NCBI RefSeq assembly: GCF_019278565.1
Contig: NZ_CP058988.1
Coordinates: 4,154,001-4,218,000, forward strand
Source of the DNA: Cellulophaga sp. HaHa_2_95
GTDB lineage: Bacteria > Bacteroidota > Bacteroidia > Flavobacteriales > Flavobacteriaceae
Length of the DNA: 64,000 nucleotides
Direction of reading: 5' to 3'
Shown piece after piece: positions 17,420 to 26,048 of the stretch. Both the position numbers and the translations under genes were made by a program. Within the stretch, counting starts at the first letter, position 1, and each line of letters opens with the position of its first letter. The notes under the pieces were generated by a model, which made no database searches, had not been told where the DNA came from, and saw nothing but the letters and a program-made list of their open reading frames with translations.

Positions 17420-17747
17420 CTATGTAATCTTCATTTAAATAAACGGGTAAGTTATGATCTTTAGCATTTACCAAACCAACACCAGCGTAATAGGTTAACG
17501 CCTCAAACTTCTCTGCATGATTTTTCATTTTTGTCAAAGTATTCATATCCAAATCATTAGGATCATTAGGATATGCTATAGCCTTAACGACTACAAAATG
17601 AAGTACTTTTTCTTTAAGACAAACAAACTGCGGATTTTTTTTGAGTGTACTGTTTACTGATAAAAACTCAAAACCATCTGCTTCTAAATGTTTACCCACA
17701 ATATTCATAGCTAAGTTATGTAATTCTTGTTCAGAAAGCGTCGTCAT
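17391..17747 (-). CDS. Conserved nqr-linked protein of unknown function, 118 aa
   Basis: 118 residues with no signal peptide or membrane helix. I recall similar flavobacterial proteins labelled as an Nqr subunit F by neighbourhood, but it has no Fe-S, FAD or NADH motif and is not NqrF. The pattern NLAMNIVGKHLEADGFEFL...LHFVVVKA recalls the alpha-beta core of YraN-like nuclease folds, yet the acidic residues of the GEID site are missing. It lies between the nqrF terminator and apbE and overlaps apbE. A role in Nqr assembly or flavinylation is possible only by context. Confidence 0.75.
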   Translation of the reverse strand: MTTLSEQELHNLAMNIVGKHLEADGFEFLSVNSTLKKNPQFVCLKEKVLHFVVVKAIAYPNDPNDLDMNTLTKMKNHAEKFEALTYYAGVGLVNAKDHNLPVYLNEDYIVDYDGLVKI

Positions 17748-17762
17748 AGGAAAGTTTAGAAA

Positions 17763-17793
17763 TAAAAAAACCGATATAAAAATATCGGTTTTT
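17763..17793. terminator. Terminator downstream of nqrF
   Basis: CCGATAT (17771-17777), loop AAAA, ATATCGG (17782-17788), flanked by an A-run and a T-run. It lies between nqrF and the 118-residue gene, so apbE expression needs read-through or its own promoter. Confidence 0.8.
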
Positions 17794-17830
17794 AGTATAA
17801 ATAAAAATATTATTAGCTGTTTGTTAAGGT

Positions 17831-19138
17831 TTATCCGCCAAAATCATCGAACCTAATGTGCTCATCTGGAATACCAAAATCTTCACCCATTTTTTGAACA
17901 GCTTTGTTCATCAATGGAGGACCACAGAAATAAAGCTCAATATCTTCTGGAGACTCATGTTTAGATAAATAATTATCAATAACACAGTTGTGAATGAACC
18001 CGACAAAACCATCTCCTGGTGCATCTACATCTTCTTTAACTTTCCAATTATCTTCTGGTGCTGGCTCAGAAAGTGCCAAATAGAATTTAAAGTTTGGAAA
18101 ATCTTTTTCTAATTTATAGAAATGATCTAAGTAGAATAATTCTCTCTTAGAACGGCCACCATACCAATACGTTACTTTCCTACCCGTTTTTAAGGTTCTG
18201 AAAAGATGGTATAAGTGCGATCTCATTGGAGCCATACCTGCACCACCACCAACGTAAAGCATTTCAGCATCGGATTCATTAATGAAGAATTCTCCGTAAG
18301 GTCCTGAAATTACAACATCATCACCTGGCTTTAAATTAAAGATATAAGAAGAAGCTACACCTGGATTTACATCCATCCATCCGTTTTTAGCTCTATCCCA
18401 TGGTGGGGTAGCAATACGAACATTAAGCATAATTTCTCTTCCTTCTGCAGGGTAAGATGCCATAGAGTAAGCTCTTTCTACAGTCTCTGGGTTTTTCATA
18501 ACCAAAGGCCATAAATTAAACTTATCCCATTCTGCCTGAAACTTATCTGGTGTTTCATGCTCTTCTGGGTGTGCAGTAATATCTATGTCAGCATATTTTA
18601 CTTCACATTCAGGAATTTCAATTTGAATATATCCCCCTGCTTTGTAATTCATATCTTCAGGAATCTCTACTACAAATTCCTTAATAAAAGAAGCAACGTT
18701 ATAATTACGCACCACTTTAGCTGGCCATTTCTTAATTCCGAATACTTCTTCCGGAATAGTAATATCCATATTCTGCTTCACCTTCACCTGACACGCTAAA
18801 CGAGCACCATGTAAAAGTTCTTTTTTTGAGAAGTGAGGTGTTTCTGTAGGTAAAGCTTCACCACCACCAGAAAGAACGTGGCATTCGCACTGAATACAAG
18901 TTCCACCACCACCACATGCAGATGGTAAAAATATTTTTTGATTTCCTAAGGTAGACAATAACGACCCACCTGAACCAACTTCAATCGTCTTCTCACCATT
19001 AATGGTAATTGTTACGGGACCTGAAGGTGATAATTTTTCTTTTGTAAATAAAAGTAATGCAACCAATACTAATAAAAGAATCATAAAAGCAATCACCGTA
19101 ATTGCTATTGTTCCACCTGTACTTGTAGCTAAAATCAT
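17831..19138 (-). CDS. nqrF: Na+-translocating NADH:quinone reductase subunit F
   Basis: 435 residues. This is the NADH-oxidising subunit with FAD and a 2Fe-2S cluster. An N-terminal membrane helix (residues ~8-30) precedes a ferredoxin domain with [16 protein letters not shown] and a further Cys in ARLACQV. An FNR-like domain follows with the FAD-binding RAYSMASYP, the nucleotide-binding [13 protein letters not shown], and an ending in FDDFGG. It is the last nqr gene, 2 nt after nqrE, followed by a terminator. Confidence 0.97.
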   Translation of the reverse strand: MILATSTGGTIAITVIAFMILLLVLVALLLFTKEKLSPSGPVTITINGEKTIEVGSGGSLLSTLGNQKIFLPSACGGGGTCIQCECHVLSGGGEALPTETPHFSKKELLHGARLACQVKVKQNMDITIPEEVFGIKKWPAKVVRNYNVASFIKEFVVEIPEDMNYKAGGYIQIEIPECEVKYADIDITAHPEEHETPDKFQAEWDKFNLWPLVMKNPETVERAYSMASYPAEGREIMLNVRIATPPWDRAKNGWMDVNPGVASSYIFNLKPGDDVVISGPYGEFFINESDAEMLYVGGGAGMAPMRSHLYHLFRTLKTGRKVTYWYGGRSKRELFYLDHFYKLEKDFPNFKFYLALSEPAPEDNWKVKEDVDAPGDGFVGFIHNCVIDNYLSKHESPEDIELYFCGPPLMNKAVQKMGEDFGIPDEHIRFDDFGG

Positions 19139-19140
19139 TC

Positions 19141-19875
19141 TTATTTATTTAAAACTTCGTTATAAGAAACTTCTTTTTCTGAAATTTCCTTATTTAATTT
19201 CTTATCGTCTTTTACAGCTGTTTGTGTTGGCTCTTCTGCAGCAGCTTCATCTCCGCCACCAGTAAGCATACCACCAAAACTCATAAAGCCAATGGCCATT
19301 AAACCTGTAATAATAAATGTAATTCCTAAACCTCTTAATGGCGCAGGTACATTTGAATATCTAATTTTCTCTCTAATTGCTGCAATAGCCAAAATAGCTA
19401 AAAACCACCCAATACCTGATGCTAAGCCATAATTAAAGGCCAAGCCTAAAGTTTGAATATCTCTAGATTGCATGAATAAAGAACCCCCTAAAATTGCGCA
19501 GTTTACAGCAATTAATGGTAAAAATATACCTAAAGAGTTATACAAGGAAGGAGAAAATTTCTCTACCACTATTTCTACTAATTGTACCATTGTTGCAATA
19601 GTAGCAATAAATAAAATAAAGGATAAAAAGCTTAGATTGTAATCTGCATATTCTGGACCTAACCAAGCTAAAGCACCATCTCTTAATAGGTACTGATCTA
19701 ACAACCAGTTTAAAGGTACTGTTACCGCTAATACAAAAATTACAGCAGCACCTAGTCCCACCGCAGTAGCAACCTTTTTAGATACCGCTAGATAAGAACA
19801 CATCCCCAAGAATGTGGCAAATACCATATTATCAATAAATATGGATTTAAAGAATAATTCTACATGTTCTAACAT
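19141..19875 (-). CDS. nqrE: Na+-translocating NADH:quinone reductase subunit E, C-terminally extended
   Basis: 244 residues, with a six-helix membrane core. Conserved half-channel features are [12 protein letters not shown] with the iron-ligating Cys of the first half, and [10 protein letters not shown] in the second half. Typical NqrE is about 200 residues; here roughly 40 extra charged residues ([20 protein letters not shown] onward) follow the last helix. The tail has no motif I recognise. It stands between nqrD (25-bp gap) and nqrF. Confidence 0.95.
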   Translation of the reverse strand: MLEHVELFFKSIFIDNMVFATFLGMCSYLAVSKKVATAVGLGAAVIFVLAVTVPLNWLLDQYLLRDGALAWLGPEYADYNLSFLSFILFIATIATMVQLVEIVVEKFSPSLYNSLGIFLPLIAVNCAILGGSLFMQSRDIQTLGLAFNYGLASGIGWFLAILAIAAIREKIRYSNVPAPLRGLGITFIITGLMAIGFMSFGGMLTGGGDEAAAEEPTQTAVKDDKKLNKEISEKEVSYNEVLNK

Positions 19876-19900
19876 AATACTATTTTCTTGGAATGACTAC

Positions 19901-20548
19901 TTAATTTTCTTCTACTAAAGCTGGGTTTCTTGAACGTTGTACCCAAATGATAATACCTACAACTATTAAAGCCATTGGTGAAAGCAACATAAAACCGTTG
20001 TTCTCATATCCTAGTGCATACAAACCAGTCTTAGCAATTGGATCTCCTAAAACTTTAAAACCTAATAACGTACCAGATCCTAAAAGTTCTCTAAAGAAGC
20101 CTATTATAATTAATATTAAACCATATCCTAAAGAGTTTCCTATACCATCTAAGAATGATCTCCAAGGTCCGTTTGCCAAAGCAAAAGCTTCAAAACGCCC
20201 CATAATAATACAGTTTGTAATAATAAGTCCCACGAATACCGAAAGTGTTTTACTCAATTCATAAGCAAAAGCTTTCAACACTTGATCTACTATAATTACT
20301 AAAGCAGCTACCACTACAAGTTGTACAATAATTCTAATTTTAGAAGGAATGATATTTCTCATTAAAGAAATAACTACGTTACCCATACCTAAAACAAACA
20401 TTACTGAAACTGCCATTACTATGGAAGCTTTTAATTCTGCCGTAATCGCCAATGCAGAACAGATCCCTAGTACCTGTATTGTAATTGGGTTATTATCTGC
20501 TAGAGGATCTAAAATCAGTCCACTATCTTTTTTTGAAAGTAATCCCAT
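19901..20548 (-). CDS. nqrD: Na+-translocating NADH:quinone reductase subunit D
   Basis: 215 residues, an integral membrane subunit of the Nqr complex. Motifs include DNNPITIQVLGICSALAIT near the N-terminus and IITNCIIMGRFEAFA in the middle, with the conserved cysteines that hold the intramembrane iron centre together with NqrE. The C-terminus has SPMALIVVGIIIWVQRSR. It follows nqrC by 2 nt in the operon. Confidence 0.96.
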   Translation of the reverse strand: MGLLSKKDSGLILDPLADNNPITIQVLGICSALAITAELKASIVMAVSVMFVLGMGNVVISLMRNIIPSKIRIIVQLVVVAALVIIVDQVLKAFAYELSKTLSVFVGLIITNCIIMGRFEAFALANGPWRSFLDGIGNSLGYGLILIIIGFFRELLGSGTLLGFKVLGDPIAKTGLYALGYENNGFMLLSPMALIVVGIIIWVQRSRNPALVEEN

Positions 20549-20550
20549 AA

Positions 20551-21300
20551 TTAATTAGCTCTAATAGTTTTTAAATAATCTTCGTAAAGCTTCATCGTTT
20601 CTGAAATCATTGCAGAAACGCCGTTACCTGTAATTGTTGCCCCCGCAAGTGCATCAACTTCGTTATCATCTTTGGTTAAATTCGTAGGATCGTTATTTCC
20701 TTTTGCTACATTTATGCCACTGTAACGCGTACCAGACATAATTGTTTCTCCCGTAAAATCGTCCATAAAATAACGCTGCTTGATGTTTGCACCTAAACCA
20801 GGAGTTTCTCCTTTATGATCAAAATACACCCCTTGAACAACCATATTGTCATCTAAAGCAATAAAGCCCCAAATAGCATCCCAAAGACCTTTACCATACA
20901 TTGGTATGATATAGAACTTCTTGCCATCTTTTTCTCCTATAAATAATGGAAGTTTAGCTTTTTCTCCTTTTTTTGCTAAAGCAATTTGCTTTTTAACATC
21001 AATTAAATAAGCATTATCATCTTTGGAGACTTCTCCGTCAACAATAACTAATTGCTCTTTAATATATTTAGTAAATTCTACTTCTACTTTATCTGCAGGA
21101 ATAAAATTCACACTTCCTTCGTCAACATTTTCATTTACACCCATAGCGTAAAGAATATTTTGTTGCTTTTCGAATCGTTCGTTTTCCTTAATCTTATCAC
21201 TTAAGCCAGAAGCTGTAAGTGCTAAAACAGAACCTACTACTACTACCATTATAGCCGCAAAAACAACGGTATAAAGATTTTTGTCTGTGTTAACTGCCAT
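20551..21300 (-). CDS. nqrC: Na+-translocating NADH:quinone reductase subunit C
   Basis: 249 residues. One N-terminal membrane helix (residues ~10-31) is followed by an FMN-binding domain. The flavinylation site is visible near the C-terminus as DALAGATITGNGV, so Thr222 should carry FMN attached by ApbE. Segments such as YGKGLWDAIWGFIALD and GETPGLGANI are typical of the FMN_bind fold. It is 2 nt from each neighbour in the operon. Confidence 0.96.
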   Translation of the reverse strand: MAVNTDKNLYTVVFAAIMVVVVGSVLALTASGLSDKIKENERFEKQQNILYAMGVNENVDEGSVNFIPADKVEVEFTKYIKEQLVIVDGEVSKDDNAYLIDVKKQIALAKKGEKAKLPLFIGEKDGKKFYIIPMYGKGLWDAIWGFIALDDNMVVQGVYFDHKGETPGLGANIKQRYFMDDFTGETIMSGTRYSGINVAKGNNDPTNLTKDDNEVDALAGATITGNGVSAMISETMKLYEDYLKTIRAN

Positions 21301-21302
21301 AA

Positions 21303-22571
21303 TTAAACTGTTTCGGCTTTTAATTTTTCTGATTTACTAGCGCTATCGTTTGGTAAGATTGTTGCGCTTTTTAATCTTTTCAAGCGCTTCTTAACATTAC
21401 CACGAATCACGTAATGATCTATTGTAGGTGCAAAAACATTCATTAACAATATTGCTAAGAAAACACCTTCTGGATATGCTGGGTTAAAGACACGGATCAT
21501 TACCGAAATAAAACCGATAAAGAAACCATAGAACCACTTCCCTTTATTTGTTTGAGACCCTGTAACAGGATCTGTTGCCATATAAACAATACCAAATGCA
21601 AGACCACCCACGATTAGATGTTTCCAAAAAGTAAAGCTCATAAGACCATAAAACTTACTAGTCTCACCAATCCAACCCGAACTCACCACTCCGTTGAACA
21701 TTAAGCCCATTACCAAAGCACCAAGAACAGCACTCAACATAATTCTCCAGCTTGCTATTTTACTAAAAACTAAAAATAAGCCTCCTAAAAGAATCAAGAA
21801 TGTTGAAGTTTCTCCTACAGATCCCGGAATAAATCCAAAGAACATATCTGAAATAGAGTAGGTCATTTCCCCTGCTTTATTTTGCGCTAAGAAACCAAGA
21901 ATTGTTTCTCCTGAAATGGCATCTGGCGTACCTGCTAAATTAACAGCATCATATACCCAAACTTTATCACCACTCATCCATGTTGGATACGCAAAGAATA
22001 AAAAGGCTCTAATAGTTAATGCTGGATTTAGGATATTCATTCCTGTACCACCAAAAACTTCCTTACCAATTACTACACCAAATATTACAGCAATAGACAA
22101 CATCCAAAGTGGCGTATCAATTGGCACAATAAGCGGCACTAACATCCCTGTTACCAAGTATCCCTCTTCTACTTCGTGCCCTTTTATAACAGCAAATATG
22201 AACTCAACTATAAGTCCAACGCCATAAGAAACAACGACTAAAGGAAGCACTTTAATTATTCCAATCCAGAAATTCTCCCAAGTTAAAAAGTTTCCAAATA
22301 CAGAAACTTCACGAATCACACCATTAGCAGCATCTATTGCTGCAAAATGCTGATAACCCGCATTAAACATAGAAAATAATAAAACTGGTATAAGCGCCAT
22401 GATTACTGTATTCATGGTACGCTTCAAATCATCTGCACCTCTAACATGACTACCTGAATGTGTAGTCTCATTAGGAGCATATAGAAAAGTATGTATTGCA
22501 TTAAAGGCTGGTGCCATTTTCTTGCCCTTATACTCTTCTTTTAAATTGTGTAATTTATTTTTAAGGCTCAT
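21303..22571 (-). CDS. nqrB: Na+-translocating NADH:quinone reductase subunit B
   Basis: 422 residues, the large membrane subunit, with about ten hydrophobic helices, a covalent FMN and riboflavin. The core segments LVTGMLVPLIVP, GKEVFGGTGMNILNPAL and ATDPVTGSQTNKGKW are typical. The FMN-threonine motif reads DAISGETIL with Thr223; many family members have SGAT at this place, so the Glu before Thr is worth noting. It is followed by nqrC 2 nt downstream. Confidence 0.96.
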   Translation of the reverse strand: MSLKNKLHNLKEEYKGKKMAPAFNAIHTFLYAPNETTHSGSHVRGADDLKRTMNTVIMALIPVLLFSMFNAGYQHFAAIDAANGVIREVSVFGNFLTWENFWIGIIKVLPLVVVSYGVGLIVEFIFAVIKGHEVEEGYLVTGMLVPLIVPIDTPLWMLSIAVIFGVVIGKEVFGGTGMNILNPALTIRAFLFFAYPTWMSGDKVWVYDAVNLAGTPDAISGETILGFLAQNKAGEMTYSISDMFFGFIPGSVGETSTFLILLGGLFLVFSKIASWRIMLSAVLGALVMGLMFNGVVSSGWIGETSKFYGLMSFTFWKHLIVGGLAFGIVYMATDPVTGSQTNKGKWFYGFFIGFISVMIRVFNPAYPEGVFLAILLMNVFAPTIDHYVIRGNVKKRLKRLKSATILPNDSASKSEKLKAETV

Positions 22572-22573
22572 AG

Positions 22574-23923
22574 TTATCCTATTTCTTTTTGTAATAAATC
22601 TAATCCTTCACGAATAATTTGCTGATGAGGCTGCTTAGAAATACAGATAAACTCTGTCAATGAAAAATCTTCTGGGGCAACTTCATACAATCCTAGTTGT
22701 TCCATTTCATCTAAATCTTTCACCATACACGCCTTAAGCAACTGCATTGGAAAAATATCTAATGGAAACACCTCTTCATATTGACCAGTAACTACGAATG
22801 CTCTATGTTCACCATTCGTATTTGTTGTAAGATCATATTTTTTCTTAGGACTTAACCATGAGAACGTCAATGCTCTAGTCGTAGAAATCTTATTGAAAAT
22901 TGGCTTATTCCAACCAAAAAACTCATAATCATCTCCTTCTGGAATAGCAGTAACCGTGTTGTTGTAAAAACCTAAATAACCATCTTGACTAGACTTAGAT
23001 CCTGTTAAAACATCACCATTTATTACTCTAAATTTTTCTCCATTAACACCACTCGCATAAAGAAAAGTAGCAATCTCAGATCCAATTTTAGTCGTATAAT
23101 ATTGTGGCTTTTTAACAGATGAACCTCCTAATGCAACAATACGCTCTGCATTGAATTTACCCGTTAATAATAACTCTCCAATAATTACTAAATCCTGAGG
23201 AGTTATTACCCAAACCAATTCTCCTTTATTAATAGGATCTAATTTATTGATTTGTGTACCCACAAGACCTGCAGGGTGCGGACCAGAAACTTGATGCATT
23301 TCTGCACCTTTAAGTCCAGCCAATGGAGAACTAGAATCACCATAAGAAACATGTACTTTACCTGGCGTAAGTTTAGAGACTGCAGTAATAGCTGCTTGCA
23401 ATTCTTTTTCTTTACCTTTTAAAGTATAGTTCAGTTCTGCCGCCAAGGGAGCGGTTACATATCCTGACACAAAAATTGCTTTTGGTGTCGTTTCAGGATC
23501 TGCAATCACATCATAAGGTCGTTGTTTGATAAACGGCCAACTACCAGACTTAAGCAATAATGCTTTTACATCCGCAGCTGATGCACTACCTAGATTTGGA
23601 ACTTGATGTTCTATAGATTCTTGAGTTTTACCAGCTGTAATTTTAAGTGAAAGGATTTTTCTTCTTTCCCCTCGCTTAATTTCAGCCAATTGACCACTCA
23701 CAGGAGAAACAAAAAGCATAGACTCATGATTTTTGTTGTAGAAGAGCGCTTCACCTGCTTTTACTTCTGCGCCTTCTTTTACAAGCATTTTAGGGGCAAT
23801 CCCATGAAAATCCTGTAAATTTATAACATAAACATTACTATCTGGCGCTTTAACCGTAACGGTTTCAGCCTTACCAACTAAATTAATGTTTAAGCCTTTC
23901 TTAATTCTGATGTCTTTAGACAT
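22574..23923 (-). CDS. nqrA: Na+-translocating NADH:quinone reductase subunit A
   Basis: 449 residues, normal for the family. It is the cytoplasmic subunit without a redox cofactor and the first gene of the nqr operon. It begins IRIKKGLNINLVGKAE and carries SGYVTAPLAAELN and VSGPHPAGLVGTQI, which are conserved in NqrA. A minus-strand -7 box (TAAATTTG) is present 35 nt upstream, so the whole nqr operon probably starts there. The T9SS Plug gene diverges from it. Confidence 0.96.
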   Translation of the reverse strand: MSKDIRIKKGLNINLVGKAETVTVKAPDSNVYVINLQDFHGIAPKMLVKEGAEVKAGEALFYNKNHESMLFVSPVSGQLAEIKRGERRKILSLKITAGKTQESIEHQVPNLGSASAADVKALLLKSGSWPFIKQRPYDVIADPETTPKAIFVSGYVTAPLAAELNYTLKGKEKELQAAITAVSKLTPGKVHVSYGDSSSPLAGLKGAEMHQVSGPHPAGLVGTQINKLDPINKGELVWVITPQDLVIIGELLLTGKFNAERIVALGGSSVKKPQYYTTKIGSEIATFLYASGVNGEKFRVINGDVLTGSKSSQDGYLGFYNNTVTAIPEGDDYEFFGWNKPIFNKISTTRALTFSWLSPKKKYDLTTNTNGEHRAFVVTGQYEEVFPLDIFPMQLLKACMVKDLDEMEQLGLYEVAPEDFSLTEFICISKQPHQQIIREGLDLLQKEIG

Positions 23924-23957
23924 ATTAATGTAGACCTTAGGTTAACAAAATTTGATG

Positions 23958-23965
23958 CAAATTTA
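23958..23965 (-). promoter_or_regulatory. -7 box (TAAATTTG) of the nqr operon
   Basis: An exact TAnnTTTG match on the minus strand, 35 nt upstream of the nqrA ATG. No good -33 element is visible at the usual distance. Confidence 0.5.
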
Positions 23966-24078
23966 AAATTTTAAGAGTACATTTCGCTACTAAAATCGCC
24001 AAGAATATACTATTTATATTTATTCTAAATAATACTGAAGTCAAAACCACTACTCGTTTTTTAGGCACAACTTTTGCT

Positions 24079-24086
24079 TATCTTTG
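24079..24086 (+). promoter_or_regulatory. -7 box (TATCTTTG) of the T9SS Plug gene
   Basis: An exact TAnnTTTG match ending 17 nt before the ATG at 24104. It excludes the in-frame TTG at 24074 as the start. Confidence 0.55.
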
Positions 24087-24103
24087 CCAAACAACCGCTT
24101 ACA

Positions 24104-25345
24104 ATGAAAAAATACTTTTTATTATCACTCCTACTTGTTAGTTTTTTAAGCGTTACCGCTCAAATTCAAGAAGAAATAAACGCTCCCGAAAACATTAAAA
24201 CTATTGTTTTTAAAGGCGAAACCGAAGATCAATTCCCAATTGCGCTATTAGGAGACCCTATTTATTTAGAATTTGATGATATCACTGCAGGTGAATATGA
24301 CTACTATTACAAAATTACACACTGCAACTACGATTGGACTCCGTCAGACTTACTAAAATCGCAATACTTGAACGGAATTGATGATCAAAGAATTACAGAC
24401 TACAACAATAGCTATAATACCTTACAGCCCTATTCTAATTACAAGCTCACCATTCCCAATGACAATGTAAGACTAAAAATCAGTGGCAATTATATGTTGG
24501 AAGTTTATGACAGTAATTACGAAATCGTATTTTCAAGAAGGTTTGTGGTCTATCAAGATTTAGTCACGGTTGGAGTTACCCCGAAAAGAACTCGTGATTT
24601 TGAATTTATCACTGAAAAGCAAATCACTCAAATAAATATAAACTACAGCAACTTCTCCTTAGTAAATCCTAAAAAGGAAGTTAAACTAGCAATTATTCAA
24701 AATTATTATTGGCCTACTTCTTTACAGAACATTAAACCCCAATTTGCGCTAGGCACAGAACTCGTCTACAAATATGATAGCGAAACGAGTTTTTATGCTG
24801 GAAATGAATTTTTAAATTTTGACACTAAAGATTTAAGATCCGCGACTGCTGCCATCTCCTCTATAGAACTCACCGATCTTTACAATCATTACCTTTTCAC
24901 GGATATCTTTAGAAATGACAGACCCTACACCTATTTTCCTGATATTAATGGAGATTTTGTCGTAAGAACTTTACAAGGTGATGATTCTTCAAGAGAAGCT
25001 GAATACACCAAAATTCATTTTAGCCTTCCTTATAAAGAACAGATTGATATGGATGATGTTTATGTGTTTGGAAAATTCAACAACTACGCATTAACAGCTG
25101 AAAACAAAATGATTTTCAATGCTGAAAATGGACTTTTAGAAGCTACTATTTTAATGAAGCAAGGATTTTATAATTATAAGTATGTTACGAAACAAGGAGA
25201 CACGATAGATTTGAACAAAATATCAGGAAACTTTCACAACACAGAAAATCATTATTTGGTCTTAGTCTACTATAGAAATTTCGGAGACTTATATGATAGT
25301 ATTATCGGTATTGGATCAGCCAGCGCTACAAACATTAGCAATTAA
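24104..25345 (+). CDS. T9SS Plug protein (DUF5103 family)
   Basis: 413 residues from the ATG at 24104, with signal peptide MKKYFLLSLLLVSFLSVTAQ. The sequence fits DUF5103: an early IKTIVFKG and YYYKITHCNYDWTPSDLLKSQY, a central VTPKRTRDF and a later NHYLFTDIFRNDRPYTYFPD. In the Flavobacterium johnsoniae type IX translocon, this family supplies the Plug that closes the periplasmic end of the SprA channel. Here it stands alone, divergent from nqrA and followed by a terminator. Assignment rests on remembered family motifs. Confidence 0.85.
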   Translation: MKKYFLLSLLLVSFLSVTAQIQEEINAPENIKTIVFKGETEDQFPIALLGDPIYLEFDDITAGEYDYYYKITHCNYDWTPSDLLKSQYLNGIDDQRITDYNNSYNTLQPYSNYKLTIPNDNVRLKISGNYMLEVYDSNYEIVFSRRFVVYQDLVTVGVTPKRTRDFEFITEKQITQININYSNFSLVNPKKEVKLAIIQNYYWPTSLQNIKPQFALGTELVYKYDSETSFYAGNEFLNFDTKDLRSATAAISSIELTDLYNHYLFTDIFRNDRPYTYFPDINGDFVVRTLQGDDSSREAEYTKIHFSLPYKEQIDMDDVYVFGKFNNYALTAENKMIFNAENGLLEATILMKQGFYNYKYVTKQGDTIDLNKISGNFHNTENHYLVLVYYRNFGDLYDSIIGIGSASATNISN

Positions 25346-25464
25346 AAAAGTCCTTCATGTCCTTCGAAAGCATAATTACATCGAAGTTCCTTGCTAAGAC
25401 TATAAAAAAAATAAAAACTTTCATACCTTGCTTATTATTAAGACGTAAAACATGGTTTTGAGCT

Positions 25465-25496
25465 AATTTTGACATTTTCTGAAATGTCAAAATTTT
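25465..25496 (+). terminator. Terminator after the Plug gene
   Basis: TTTTGACATTT (25467-25477), loop TCTG, AAATGTCAAAA (25482-25492), then a T-run. It lies ~120 bp after the Plug stop and ahead of apaG. Confidence 0.7.
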
Positions 25497-25585
25497 ATTA
25501 AAGTTTCGTTTCTATGTTAGTTATTTCTTAATTTTAAGACTAAAGCAATCTGTAATCCTAATAGCAAATTTAGCATTTGAAAGCA

Positions 25586-25972
25586 ATGACAACTCAGATA
25601 ACAAAAGGGATAAAAATTTCTGTAAGCACAAGTTTTGAAGGTACGTTTTTTAAAAATTACAAAACGCATTACGCCTTTGGATACACTATTACCATAGAAA
25701 ACCAAAGCAAGGATTCTGTACAGCTAACTTCTCGTCATTGGAAAATATATGATTCTCTAAATGAATTAGAAGTTCTTGACGGCGAAGGAGTGATTGGAAA
25801 AAAACCAGTTATTTTACCTGGAGAATCTCACACCTACAGTTCCGGCTGTTTACTAACCTCTACAATTGGTGCCATGAAAGGTCATTACAATATGGTTAAT
25901 TTTAACACTAATGAAAAATTTAGAGTATACATACCTACTTTTAAATTTAGTACTCCTTTTACCTTGAACTAA
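25586..25972 (+). CDS. apaG: ApaG domain protein
   Basis: 128 residues from the ATG at 25586; an in-frame TTG at 25577 is less likely. The ApaG (DUF525) fold is seen in YTITIENQSKDSVQLTSRHW, GEGVIGKKPVILPGESHTYSSG and GAMKGHYNMV. It is a small beta-sandwich; in enterobacteria it is linked to Co2+/Mg2+ resistance and to ApaH, but the molecular activity is not settled. No apaH or ksgA is adjacent here. Confidence 0.92.
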   Translation: MTTQITKGIKISVSTSFEGTFFKNYKTHYAFGYTITIENQSKDSVQLTSRHWKIYDSLNELEVLDGEGVIGKKPVILPGESHTYSSGCLLTSTIGAMKGHYNMVNFNTNEKFRVYIPTFKFSTPFTLN

Positions 25973-26048
25973 TACCATTATCTTTTTTTTATAGCTCTCA
26001 ACTTTTAGTACCTTTACCATCACTATTTTAATTTAAAAATAAAGACAA

